In this document: positions 12,959 to 24,700 of the stretch, one piece after another
Numbering within the stretch: the stretch's first letter is position 1
How the letters are laid out: every line of letters begins with the position of its first letter
From: Stichopus chloronotus
Taxonomy: Eukaryota > Echinodermata > Holothuroidea > Aspidochirotida > Stichopodidae
DNA: 64,000 nt
Assembly (NCBI GenBank): GCA_021234535.1
Contig: CM037838.1
Location: forward strand, 25,707,969 to 25,771,968
Reading direction: 5' to 3'
The notes under the pieces: generated by a model
Told to the model about the DNA's origin: nothing
What the model saw: only the letters and a program-made list of their open reading frames with translations
Database searches by the model: none
Translations under genes and position numbers: made by a program

Positions 12959-13559
12959 TCAGAGGCAAGTTCATTTTGTAAAGGTTTTCCTGGGGGTGTA
13001 CAGACCAAAGCTGTGATTCATTGGCCTAGCTGGAAGTTTACTCATGAGAAAAAGACAGAAATCATTTTTCAAGGGTTACAAGCTAAAGCTTGTAGCCAGG
13101 ATAACACTCTTATGAAGCATACCTGGGTAAAGCAAGATTACAGTGCTTCTACTGAACAAGTACCATCCTGATATTCAAGCATGGGTGTTATATCTATTGC
13201 AGTCACATGGTCGGGAAACAAAATACTCTGAACAGAGTTGAATAGTTTGAATAAATTGACTTCCGCAGAAATACCATATTATTTAAAATCTTCTTTGACA
13301 TTTTTTTTCTATTTTGTAATTTTTTTTTTATTTAATCGACTTTTCGAAGAATGATTGGCAATTTGAAACAGAGTAACGAACAAGACTGTACCGCTATAAC
13401 TGGGTGACGTTTAGCTTGGCACTGTGAAAGTTTTCTTTGAATGACAATATCCATTGTCATCCAATGGTATAACATAGAGGGCAGTATAGTAGGAGCTGAG
13501 TGGAACAATTGCAACACAATGACAAGTCGTGTCGTCATGAAAATGAGTCATGAAAATGA

Positions 13560-14320
13560 GATGGAATGAAAAAATCACGAATAATAGTTTTAAAAAATAA
13601 TTACATATGACATTTCGGACAGGGTCAAACAAAATGGTGCCGTCCATGGCCGAGAACAGTCGCTGCAGAATGTCAAAAGTGATAACGTCATAATCATACG
13701 ACATGGATTGAATTAGATCATTTTTGGTTCCATTTCTATCAACTGGGGGCATATCAGTTACAAATGACTACAAAATCTGGAGTTTAAATTAGACAGGGAT
13801 CGTACCTAATCGGCGATGAAAGGAAAAAATCAGGAATAATTATTTAAAAAAATAATTGCAAATGACAAATCGAACGAGGTCAAACAAAATGTCACATGTG
13901 ATTACGTAATCAACATATGATATGGACTGAATTTTATCATCTTTAGATCGATTTCTATCAACTCAGAGCCTATCAAATACAGGCGACTACCAAATAGAGA
14001 GTTTAAATTAGACCAGCACTCAATCTAAAAACCATCGATAGAATGATAAAAATCACGAATAATAGTTTTAAGAAACATATTATTGTATATGACATTTCAG
14101 ACGAAGGTCAAACAAAATGGTGCCATCCATTGCCGAGGACGGTCATTGCACTACGTCACAAGTGATAACGTAATCACCATACGATGTGGATTGAATTTTA
14201 TCGTTTTTGGCTCCATTTCTTTCAACTGGGAGCATATCAATTACAAATGACTACAAAATGGGGAGTTTTAAAGAGACCGGACCCTACCTAATCGGCGATG
14301 AAAGGTCAAAGAAAATGGTG
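13560..14320. repeat. Threefold tandem repeat, 223-255 bp units
   Basis: Three consecutive copies begin with ATCACGAATAATAGTTTTAA-like sequence at about 13574, 13829 and 14052. Each continues with AGGTCAAACAAAATG, GTGAT(A)ACGT(A)ATCA, GGATTGAATTTTATC and CATTTCTATCAACT, followed by AATGACTACAAAAT. Copies 1 and 3 are the most alike; copy 2 lacks about 30 bases. A partial fourth start (GGCGATGAAAGGTCAAAG) is at 14293. No coding content is evident. Confidence 0.8.
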
Positions 14321-14581
14321 CAGTCCACAGCTGAGGTAAAGGAAGCAAGTTTTGCCGGCTTTAAGTGTGTGGTTTGCCCGCCTTTCTTCTACTCAGTGTG
14401 CTTGTAGTATCACAATGGAGCTTTAAAAGCAGTCATAAATACAATAGAAGAAATAATCACCATGAGATGCAACAGCAGTGTACAATCAACTATCTCCTGA
14501 AAAGTAGGGTTACCATCTATCGGAATCTACTGTTTTTTAACGGAAAAATTGGCACAAAAACAGTAAGGACTTGTCCATCTC

Positions 14582-15281
14582 TTTATTTGTAAAAAGAATA
14601 AGACATTGGAATTTTATGTAACATTTGGGTTAACTTATATACAACATTAAAGATCAAAAGTATTTTGATAAGGGAAGGGAAACTCCTCTGCTTGGTCTAT
14701 ATTCAAAGTTTCCCAATTTATGCATGTACAAAAATGGTGGCCATTCACAAAAGCACACGTCAGAAAAGTCACTTCACTGCCTCTCTCGTAGAAACTCAGT
14801 GAAAGTCTTGAAATTATTCAAGACTTACGTGTTAATAACAATAGGTCTGCTGATAATAAACTGAATTTTCAAAGTGTTCGGAAGGATGACAATGACTAAC
14901 AGAGATTTGCAGATCATTAACATATGAATATGAGGTGATGTCATTCTTGTTCGTTATAAATAATTATAATTCCTGTCAACAACATTTGTGACCCAAATGA
15001 AGATGAGAAAAGGAATCCTAGTGCACGTCACTGAATTGAGTTATTGCTATATTCTCGAGCAGTGACCAATCCTGTGTTCTCGATAAACGATAAACTACTC
15101 CAGGAGAACTAAATCTAGTGTTCTTGATGAGTATGTCTGACACAGAATAATTTAGATACAGTATTCCTTGAGAATCACCAGCACTCACCAGTACAATGTT
15201 TTCTTTAAGTACCTCCAGGAGAAACCACATCCAGTGTCCTCCAGGACTAACAAATCCAGTATCTTCAATACTTATTTTAAT
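14582..15281 (-). terminator. Candidate MDN1 polyadenylation signals
   Basis: On the minus strand downstream of the TGA at 16072, an ATTAAA lies at 15276-15281 and a canonical AATAAA at 14582-14587. If either is used, the 3'UTR would be about 0.8 or 1.5 kb and would be mostly tandem repeat. This is pattern-based only. Confidence 0.3.
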
Positions 15282-16095
15282 GAAAAAAAAAGCAACAGAT
15301 TCTCAATGAGCACAGAAAGGTCCAGAAGTCCAGCATTCTCAATCGCTAAATACAACCAGTCTATTATCCTAAATGACCGCTGGAAAACAGTCTTCAATGT
15401 AAAGGTCCACATAGTACCAAATCAACAAATGGTCTTGAGTGTCCGATCCCCTTAACAAGTTTTTCTAGTGAGAAACCAATCCAGAGTCATTTATGAGCAT
15501 CCGCAGATACAACGGATACAGCATCTTCTAAGAGCATCTCCAGAGATATCAGGTACAATATCCTTTATGACCATCCTGAGAAACATCAGATCCAGAATGT
15601 ATCCTCTTTGAGTATCTCCACAAATAACAGATCCAGTATCTTCTATGACCATCTTCAGAGACATCAGACACAGTATCCTCTATGACCATCTCTTCTAGAC
15701 AAAGCAGATCCCATATTTAGTATTAGCATCCAAAGAAAAAACAGATCAAGTATCCTGTATGAGCATCAACACAAAAAATGGATACAGTATCCTCTATGAG
15801 CATCCCAACAAATAATAGAAGTAGTTACTTAATAACCATCCTAGAAATATCCACTGCAGGATTCTCAATGAGCATCTCCAGAAATATCAGATACAGTATC
15901 CTTTGTGACCATCCCTAGACAACAGTTCCAGTGTCCTGTGTGAGCATCCAAAGAAATATCCTCTATGAGCATCTCCGCAAATAATGGATGCAGTATCCTC
16001 TTTGAGCATCCCCACAATTAATAGATGCAGTTTTCTCAATAACTGTCCTAGGAATATCCACTGTAGTATTCTCAATGAGCATCTCCAGCAGTTAC
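15050..16095. repeat. Tandem array of ~40-50 bp degenerate units abutting the MDN1 stop
   Basis: About 1 kb of repeated variants of a phrase reading roughly 'cagtatcctctatgagcatctccagaa', with units starting near ATCCAGTATCCT and containing GAGCATC(T)CCA. More than 20 copies are visible, diverged from one another. The array occupies the predicted 3'UTR of MDN1 and runs up to the stop codon: the stretch at 16070-16090 that encodes the last residues and TGA shares about 20 bases with a unit at 15862-15882. Confidence 0.8.
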
Positions 16096-19000
16096 TAATT
16101 CAAACCATTGCCTCAGAGCATCACTGAGAGTAGCTGGAAGTGAGTTTATATCCCTCAAGAGAATGTAGAAGGGAAACGGGAAATGCTCCATGTAGGAGTG
16201 AATCTCGGGAAGACCATTTTCTTTGAAGATTGGTACCTTGATGTCAAGGATTGTGTCCTATGATTGGTGAAACAAAAACATTGTAAGTAACACGGTGCAG
16301 TCTACAGATGGCACTGAACTTATCAGCATTTAGGTTCTCTCATTATGAGGAGGAAAATGTTTAAATGAGTTGTAAACATAGTCTTCAGTCACTCACAAAT
16401 GGTGGCTGGGGTGGGTGAAAGGTATAATGGCAATGTTTACCATATATTTACTTATGTGCTATATCTACTAATGGTATCCTCACTACAGCATGCTAAAAAA
16501 GAGAGTGATATGAGACAAACAGCAAATGATGTGAAGATTTCAATCTTACCATCTTGAAAAAACAGTGTGAACTGCTTTCTGTCATTTAAAGATACATTTG
16601 GTGAATGACTTTCATTTGATAGACAATGTTTACTTGCACCTGGCAGCAGATAATGAAAATAAAATAAGCTTGAAAGAAACTCTTAAGGTTGAGGAAATTG
16701 GCACTCAACTAAAGATAACACGGGATATGAGAGATCCAGCGACTTTGTACATCAGCATCATACCTTATTTTCAGGATTGTCCAAAACCAGAAAGACCAGG
16801 AATATGTTAGCATCTCTAGCTGCCCTGACAGCACTCTTAACTTTCTCCATGCCTTCCAGGAAGAGGCCACGCCCATCAGACATCACCAGGACCAACTGAG
16901 AGATGGGAACATTACTGCCTCCTGCTCCGGGTATTTGATGGGATTTAGCATGGGTCATTAGAGTTGTCACATATTTCAATAGCTGTTAAAAGGAAAATAA
17001 AGTAAAAAGTGCATTTACCTGTAAGAAAATTGAAGTCCTTAATCCTTATTTAACCTTCGAATTTGACACTAGTGAAAAAGTACAATATTGTGTATATTGT
17101 GGAATTATCTTAAAATATTGTGAAAATTAAGGTCACATGTCTTAAACTATTGCAATGTATCAATGAGATAGTCAAAATTATGACTAAATACAAAAGATAA
17201 TGCCATGTACCATTTTGAAAGAAGATATTTCAAAAAAATTCATTCAATAATGTTGTTCCAAATGGAATGACCCTATTGATATATGCCTTTTTACCAATAA
17301 AGACAGGAAATACTTTTCAGTTTTTATGAAATATCAGTTTTCTTCAGTGGCCAATCCATATCCTATACAGAGAGCTAAGCTTCACATACCAGGCAGATTT
17401 TTTCACAAAATGGGCTTTTCTCACAAATCTTCACATATCAGCAAAGCTTTCTCACAAAAAGTTTTCACTTGAATTATGCTGCTCAGTCTGATCTGCCCAT
17501 TCAAAATAATTTGACAAAGCGACAAAATCTAAGGATTTATAGGCAGTGACTCATCACCGCAAAGCTATAATTTTGGCTTCTGGATCGCAGAAATCTCGAT
17601 TGGTTCTACTTTTTGATTGACAACAAATTTGAAAGATGCAGAGTGCTGTGGCTGATATTACACAGTGCACACAGGGAGGATTTATGGTTGTGATTAAGGA
17701 ATGTTAGGATGTGGGAGGGACTAGATGTAAGTGGTTGCATGGGAGAACTGAAACGTAAGTGATGAGGTTTTGTCTTTAAATTGACCTGAGCATTCAAATA
17801 GTCTGCGAATGTCATTGCACGACATGATAATTAAAGGCGGTGGATTGCCTTATTAATATCTGGAGTGACATCATCATCTTAAAGATAAACCTCTGCAAAT
17901 GTTACTAGTTTTATGGTTACTGTCTGCACGATTAGTTAATACTGTTAAGACAGAAAAGCTTCACGTACAAAAACAGTCCACTGGTGTTTCGTTGCTACTT
18001 TCAAAGAGTATTCTCTTTAAGTTTGCAGAGGGTTATCAAGAAGAGACAGATATCACACGATCTACTAACAAGACAACCAATCATGTTTGAACGTTACCTG
18101 AGGATTTGAATTGAAATGAGAATCCAACATTTGCCAACTGAACATCCAGTAAAATTGCAGCAATTAAATATATGCAAACCATGCATCTGATGTTTCCAAA
18201 TGGTACCAAAAAAATCAATTTCAGACACTTTTCATTGATTCTGAACTCTGATAAATTTCTCTACATGATTTGAGAATTCTACTGCATTTGCTTTCTCAAG
18301 AAGTTACCGCATGACACGGTCTAAAGGTTTGATTGGCTGAGAACTAATCATCACCAGAGGCTCCGGTGGTTTCAACATTTTTCACTACGAAATGACTCAA
18401 CAACCTGAACCAAACAGTTGATTATTGGAATATTCAGCATCACAGTGTGTGACTTTTCAATAAGGAACTACTAGGAGAAAAAACTGAAATGAAGAAAACT
18501 TCTCCTATTAAAACTTGAGATGCAAACCTGGTTGCAAGTATTGACTACGTGCTCACTTGCAACTTTCAACAGACAGCTCATTAACAAAGCACATGCGGAA
18601 TGAAAATATATCAGAGGTATCATGAAATGGTTCTTTGGATTAGGACTTAAAGTGGAGTTTCAAACAATCAGAACATAGAAACGAACAACATTGTGAAACA
18701 TAAATAAAAGTATACCTGCGCAATTTTGGTCTTCTTTTGGGTAAATGTGAAATCCCGGAGAATTCTGGATCCGGATTGATCCGAAAACTGTTCGTGGAAT
18801 GGATGAAGGAGCTGTACAGACTCTCCAAAACTGGAAAAAAAGAAAATAAATGTTAATGACAGGACTCATATAAAAAGATGCAAAATTAGGAAGTCTACGA
18901 CAGGACTAAAAAGAAAGCATCCTACGGAGACGGTTACCATTATTGTTTGTAAGCAACAAGGGGAAATTAACTAAAAGATTGCAAAAATCAAATAATTTCC

Positions 19001-21725
19001 CTCAATGTCCCAAAGTGGTCATCCTACAAGCAGGTGCCAATGAATGACAATTTTCTTAACTTACTACATTGTCCCAATGAAGAAAAGACTTGCATTACCT
19101 CTAAAACAATTTAAGGGTACTTCTCTATTTGCACCAAATATGCTAGAGTATGTCATTATCACCACCTTTGGTGGGGGGCATTCTTAAAACCTCTCTCACA
19201 GCCATCTTTGCCAGAAAGTTCTCATTGAAAAAAGCCTCCCAGTTATTGACTGTATTCCATCCCAGTGTAAGGTTACAATTGGAAAAGTAAACTAGAGCAC
19301 CAATTGGTGCAGAAGCTCATACCTCAACATCCTGAAGGTACCATTTATGTATCACTATATCACATTATAGGTACCACTGAGTATCACTATACCAAATCAT
19401 CAACACTGTACAAGAAAATCTGTAGGACTGCACAATTTTTCAGAATTTCATAAACTAGAGCAACAAAATTGCAGAGGGTTGATCTCTTAGACTAACTGAA
19501 GTTCATGAAACAATTCAAAGTGCCCCTTTAAGCCCAAATACTGGTCAACATACCTGAGGGCAATACAGAATTTCAGTTAGCATAGCAACTGACACTGTCC
19601 AATTACTCAATTGTCATTCATGCACGATAGGGATATTTGAGATGTGTACGACAGTTTAAAGGGGCACTTTAACAGTAGAAAAAGAGGTAATTTGCAGAAT
19701 TCCATAAAATGGGCCATTGGGCCCACATGGGGGTCTTGGACTACCAATTCCTGAACACCCTAAAGGGACCAATAACTGAACATCATTGTGACAAACCATC
19801 AACATTGTGCAATATAATCTGTAGGAGAAGGAGCATTTTGTAGAATTTCATAAAATGAACCATAGGGTCCACATGAGACCTTAAACTGAAACTTTTTTGT
19901 ACACCCCAGATGAAGTACCACCCAGGGATTTTTTGTGTCCACGTTAAATATAAATCCATGGATGCATGTGTGAGAAGCAACATTTCAAACAGAATTTCAT
20001 ATAATGAGTCATTGGGCCCACATGGGACCTTGGACCAAAAATTCCTGAACACCCCGAAGGTACCACTAACAGAGTATTATTATGACAAACCATCAACAAT
20101 GTACAAGAGTATCTGTAGGAGGAGAAGCATTTTGTAGAATTTCATAAAATGGGCCACAGGGCCCACATGGGACCTTGGACCAAAAATTCCTGAAGATCAC
20201 AAATAGCCCACCACCTAGGGGACATTACGTCCAAGTTTCAAACAAATCCATGAAAGCATGTGGGAGGAGAAGCATTTTGAACAAGTGTGGAGAGACAGAT
20301 AGAGAGACAGATAGAGAGACAGACAGAGAGACAGATAGAGAGACAGATAGAGAGACAGACAGACAGACAGAGAGACAGATAGACAGATAGATACACGATG
20401 CGGGATAACAAAAGCTCCACACCAGCATGCTGGTATGAGCTAAAAATCTCCCAGGAATAATTTTACCAGTTTCCACGTGCTAAAAATTCAGAGCAACACA
20501 GACCCTTTGATTCCTCCAGTATGGATAGCTGCAATGTATGGTGAGTCCATTTTTAATGTTAAGGGGGCACATCGAGTTGATATCTGATAAATTTATGAGG
20601 ATTTGGGGAGGTACAATCACACGGTAATGCTTATAATTAAGGTAATTTCTCAAGTTTCACATCCACTGGTTAGGTAAACTGTATAAATGTTGGAATGCTC
20701 TACCATGGCATGTGCTCACTGCGTGCATATGAATACTGCTGTGATAAAGCATTTGGTCACAAATTTTAACACAAACTTGAATCATTAATTACTCATTAAT
20801 GTTCATTTGTATGTGATGCATATGGATTTTATCAGTTTGACCATTTGTCATAAGTATGTGAAGCAAACTTGACAGGTTGAAAAAAAATGGTGAATTTCAC
20901 AAAACAACTCAATGAGCCCCTTTAAAACACACGAGGGCCAATTCAATTACTGGAGTAAAATACCTCTAAATAAATGCTTTGGAACAATTTGGCTCATCAT
21001 ACTCGTGAAGTGCAGTGAAAGCATTGAAAAAGAGAATCTGTTGCTTGTTACATTCCATGTAATGTTTTGGAAAACATTGCTAGCAAGATAAATATAAATT
21101 ATATTAACAAGTTGTTATGGGAAACAATTACTCAGTGTGAAAAGTATCTCACTTTGAATGAATGAATGACTGTTACTGGTATCCACAACCACCGTGAATT
21201 TTCAAACACCTACAGTAATGTTCCCATTTTGAGCACAGTTCCACTCACCTACACACAGCCAGTTGTCCAGCTTCTAACCACGTCAGAGCATTGCTCACCA
21301 GGGCCATCGATTCAAAAGCCATCTGACACAAGGCAACCAAAAACAAATATTTTACTTAATCACAATCAGGAATAACATGAAAGATTTTATATACTGTAAA
21401 CATTCAGTCTCTACTAACGACATTTGTGAAGTAAATAATCAAGTTCATGCATTGTGCACTATGTGTACAGGCCAATGTACAAGCATGCCAAGTTAGAAAT
21501 TGATAAGGTGGCTAACCGAACTATCGGGAAAGCTAAAATTGAGTCTTTACCTGTTTTGACCTGTTATCTGCCATACTGGATGAGTCATCGACAGCCAACA
21601 ATATCTGGTACTCTCTCTTGCTCGGTTTGGTTCTTCGTAGCCATATCTTGTCTTTCCTGAAACCGCTGGCAATGTAAGGTATGACCTTACGCATGTTGAT
21701 CCTCTTACCGGTTCGGAAGTCTCCT
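16072..21725 (-). CDS. MDN1: MDN1 exons 47-51: C-terminal MIDAS/VWA domain and stop
   Basis: Exons 21551-21725, 21249-21322, 18716-18830, 16764-16982 and 16072-16257. The domain binds a metal ion that is completed by an acidic residue in the ubiquitin-like domains of WDR12 and NLE1, coupling ATPase force to factor release (known for Rea1/MDN1). Visible here are RTGKRINMRKVIPYIASGF, the MIDAS signature DxSxS as DDSSS in LLAVDDSSSMADN, MAFESMALVSNALTWLEAGQ, FGESVQLLHPFHEQFSD, SDGRGLFLEGMEKV with the second metal-site Asp, FLVFLVLDNPENK, then ILDIKVPIF, FPFPFYILLRD and DALRQWFELVTAGDAH with TGA at 16072-16074. All expected metal-site residues are present, so the domain looks functional. Confidence 0.98.
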
Positions 21726-24700
21726 CTGCCGCGTTAAAAAAAAAAATCTTTAGAAATTATCAGAAAATCACAAAAGACAGCAAACTGAAAATTGTGAGAG
21801 GGTTGGAAGAGGTTGCGGAAATTAGTTCAAAATGAAGACAGGACACCTTTGTCCTGTTTATAAAAGAGAAGGGATGGCTATTTTTATCCTGTCTGATATA
21901 GTGGACACTCTTGACATTCTAAATTGATTTTCCGAAGGACAGTGTTAGAAAACTGTTTGAAACCAACCCTTCTCTCAGATTGTCAGGAAAGTTTTCCACT
22001 TCTGTTGAACTAGGATGTATTTATTAAACTTGAAGCTGGAAGGAAGGATCAAATAATGTCTAACGACAGGTATACAGAAGGGTATTGCATGGGTAGTCCT
22101 GTTGCAGACAGACCACCTTGCACACAGTAAAACATAAACTATTAACCAGCAGACCAAAATTCAACACAGCCAGATATTCTACCGAGGCACACGTTCACCT
22201 TAGTTTTGAAGCCTGCGTCGGCTCTAGAACCAGTCTCAATTGCTCACATAGTTCCCTTGCAAGACCGGAGGTCACGGCTTCACATTCATGCCACAGCTGT
22301 TGCATCTGATGGTCCTAACATACAAAAAAAAAAGAAGACAAAATGAAAGGCAAATGTCATCACCAAAAAGTTGGTTGCACATCATCAGCCAAATAATGAC
22401 ACCATGTCCCTCACCTGACAAAATGATGTGTCTTGACGTTGAAAACGGTTTAGTCTAGCTAAAGCACTGCAAACTCTCTTCGATCACAGTTCAACGTGGA
22501 ATTTTAAGGTTAGTACTTAAAGCTATTCTGAAAGTGTTTCAGTCCTAACATCCTCTTGGAATGACAAATCAAGTATTTCTCCTGAGGTGTTAAATGGGAC
22601 AATACACTTTACTGAAGAGACAAACAATTCTTCCTTTTACTATATATGAAAAATGAGACATACTTCATGGGTACCGATATTTTCAGCAAAGGGCCCAAAA
22701 AGATCAAGGAGATCGTAGACAGTTAAAACCATCTTAAAAATATCTGGCATATAATATGAGTCACTTCTCAATGCTTCACTATTTTTGTAATTTGTATATA
22801 TTCAGGTCTCAAAGGGAAGACATACTTTAAGTAGCTTAAAATGTGAATAACTAAAGCCTACTGATATTTATTGCAGACATGACAACGATACCTCTTGTGT
22901 GCTTCCCTGGTGCAAGAGACTGAGCTGTTTCTCGATAGTGTTTCTGACCTCTTCGACATCTTCCAAGTTGCTCAGGACCACCTCTGGTATCGCAGCATCC
23001 TTCTCCTCCATGAGGTTGGTATGAGCAGATGATGCAGTCGCATCCTCTGTCCTACCAGATGAAGAATCTAAAACCAAAACCAAAGAAGTCATTTCTCATG
23101 ATTTGATCATCATGTGAAAAAATCTTATACTAAAAGGAAATTTCTATTGACTTTTTTTTCTGATTATCTTTTCTTTTGTGTGTGTGTGTGTGTGTCAAGA
23201 AAGCCCCCCAAAGAGCATTCATCCTTCCTGAAAGTTTTGGTGTCAAAACCAATATTTCGACACTTTCAGTAGACATGCAGCCTTTTATAAGAAGTCCACC
23301 AAATATTTCACGTTAACCAAAGGATAGGAAAAATAAATACAATAAATTGGGAAAGCAAAACCCATGATGAAAAGTTGAAAATACCCCTTAATATGAGTAG
23401 TTCACTTGTCTAGCTTAATGTAAAGAAAGGAACAGAACAGTGATATTGAAGACACAAGTCTAAAGCCCATTAACTAATGAAAGACAGGTACCTATAGCGA
23501 ACCACAGTGGAACTAAAACTATTCGTTACTTAGTTCGACTACCTTGATTAATTCCATCATCTTGACTCTGAACATCTGGAGATGGTTCCTCTCCATCTTC
23601 CTGCCTCTTTTCTCCCATCTCCGATTTCCCGCTCGGGAACCTCTGGCCCTCCACGGTCTTCTCCACCTGCTTCTGTGGAAGTGTTTCAAGTTTATTGCGA
23701 TACAACTAGCAAACATAACTATTAACATGCTGATACGGTCATTGTTTTTATGTTTAAATGATGCTGATGCAAGGGAAAAAAAAGAAATATGAAAGAAAAT
23801 GGACTAGAGCAGCAAAGCTGCTGTATCTCAGTACTTCTGTTTAACTAATGCTTCTTTGTAAGAGTGTCCAGAATATGTTGGAGACGTGACTGAAGAAATT
23901 GAAAACGACAATTAGAGAAGTTTGAATCTGGTTGGTGTATCTGGTGTTGACAAAATATTAGACTTCTGCCACTTAGTTATTTGCATGCTTTTCATTGTAA
24001 CAATGTAACACAGTAAATGCATTCTTTTATGTCAATTAAACAGTTGATACAAGTTTTGGCTAACCTTCTCTGAGAATGCCGGTGGCTAAACACCTGGAAT
24101 CAAAGCATGGTTCTGAGCAAGCTTATTATTAAAGGATTAGTTGACTTAACTGCTGTTCTTAGGGGAATGCTACTAAACAGGAATCGCCTAATACAATCAA
24201 TGAAATACTGTACCTTTCAGCTGATTGAACAGCTGACCGTCAATCAATTTCGTGGGTCTTACAGCATTAGCATTAAATTAAATGCACAATTGGCATCTTA
24301 CATTCATCTTTTGTACTTCTTTCACGACATTCTTGATATCATTCTTCTTTTGAACTTGAGAATACACACAATTGAGTTAAAAACCTAAATACCTTTTTGT
24401 CCTTTACTATGACGCACATCAATCACAGCAAATCAAAGGAGGAGAGTTACTGCCCAGGGCCCACCAATCGAAACAAAGGACAGAAACATCTATAATTTAT
24501 GCAAGTGTCGTGTGCAAAACCGTGGAAAAAGATCAACCTTTCACAAGTTTCAGGTCTTTTTTTTTTGGTCCATTACTTGCAAATAAGACTTACTGTTCCT
24601 ATTTTTTTCACACCTTAACTAGTAGCATCTTTTGCTTACATGCATAGAAGCATGATGGAGAAGTTTGATACACAAGGACAATGGATCGAGACCCTGACAT

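Noticed and set aside
20175..20476. Open frames of repeating ETDRETDR and SVCLSVCLSV
   Set aside because: They are translations of the AGACAGATAGAG microsatellite, not protein genes.
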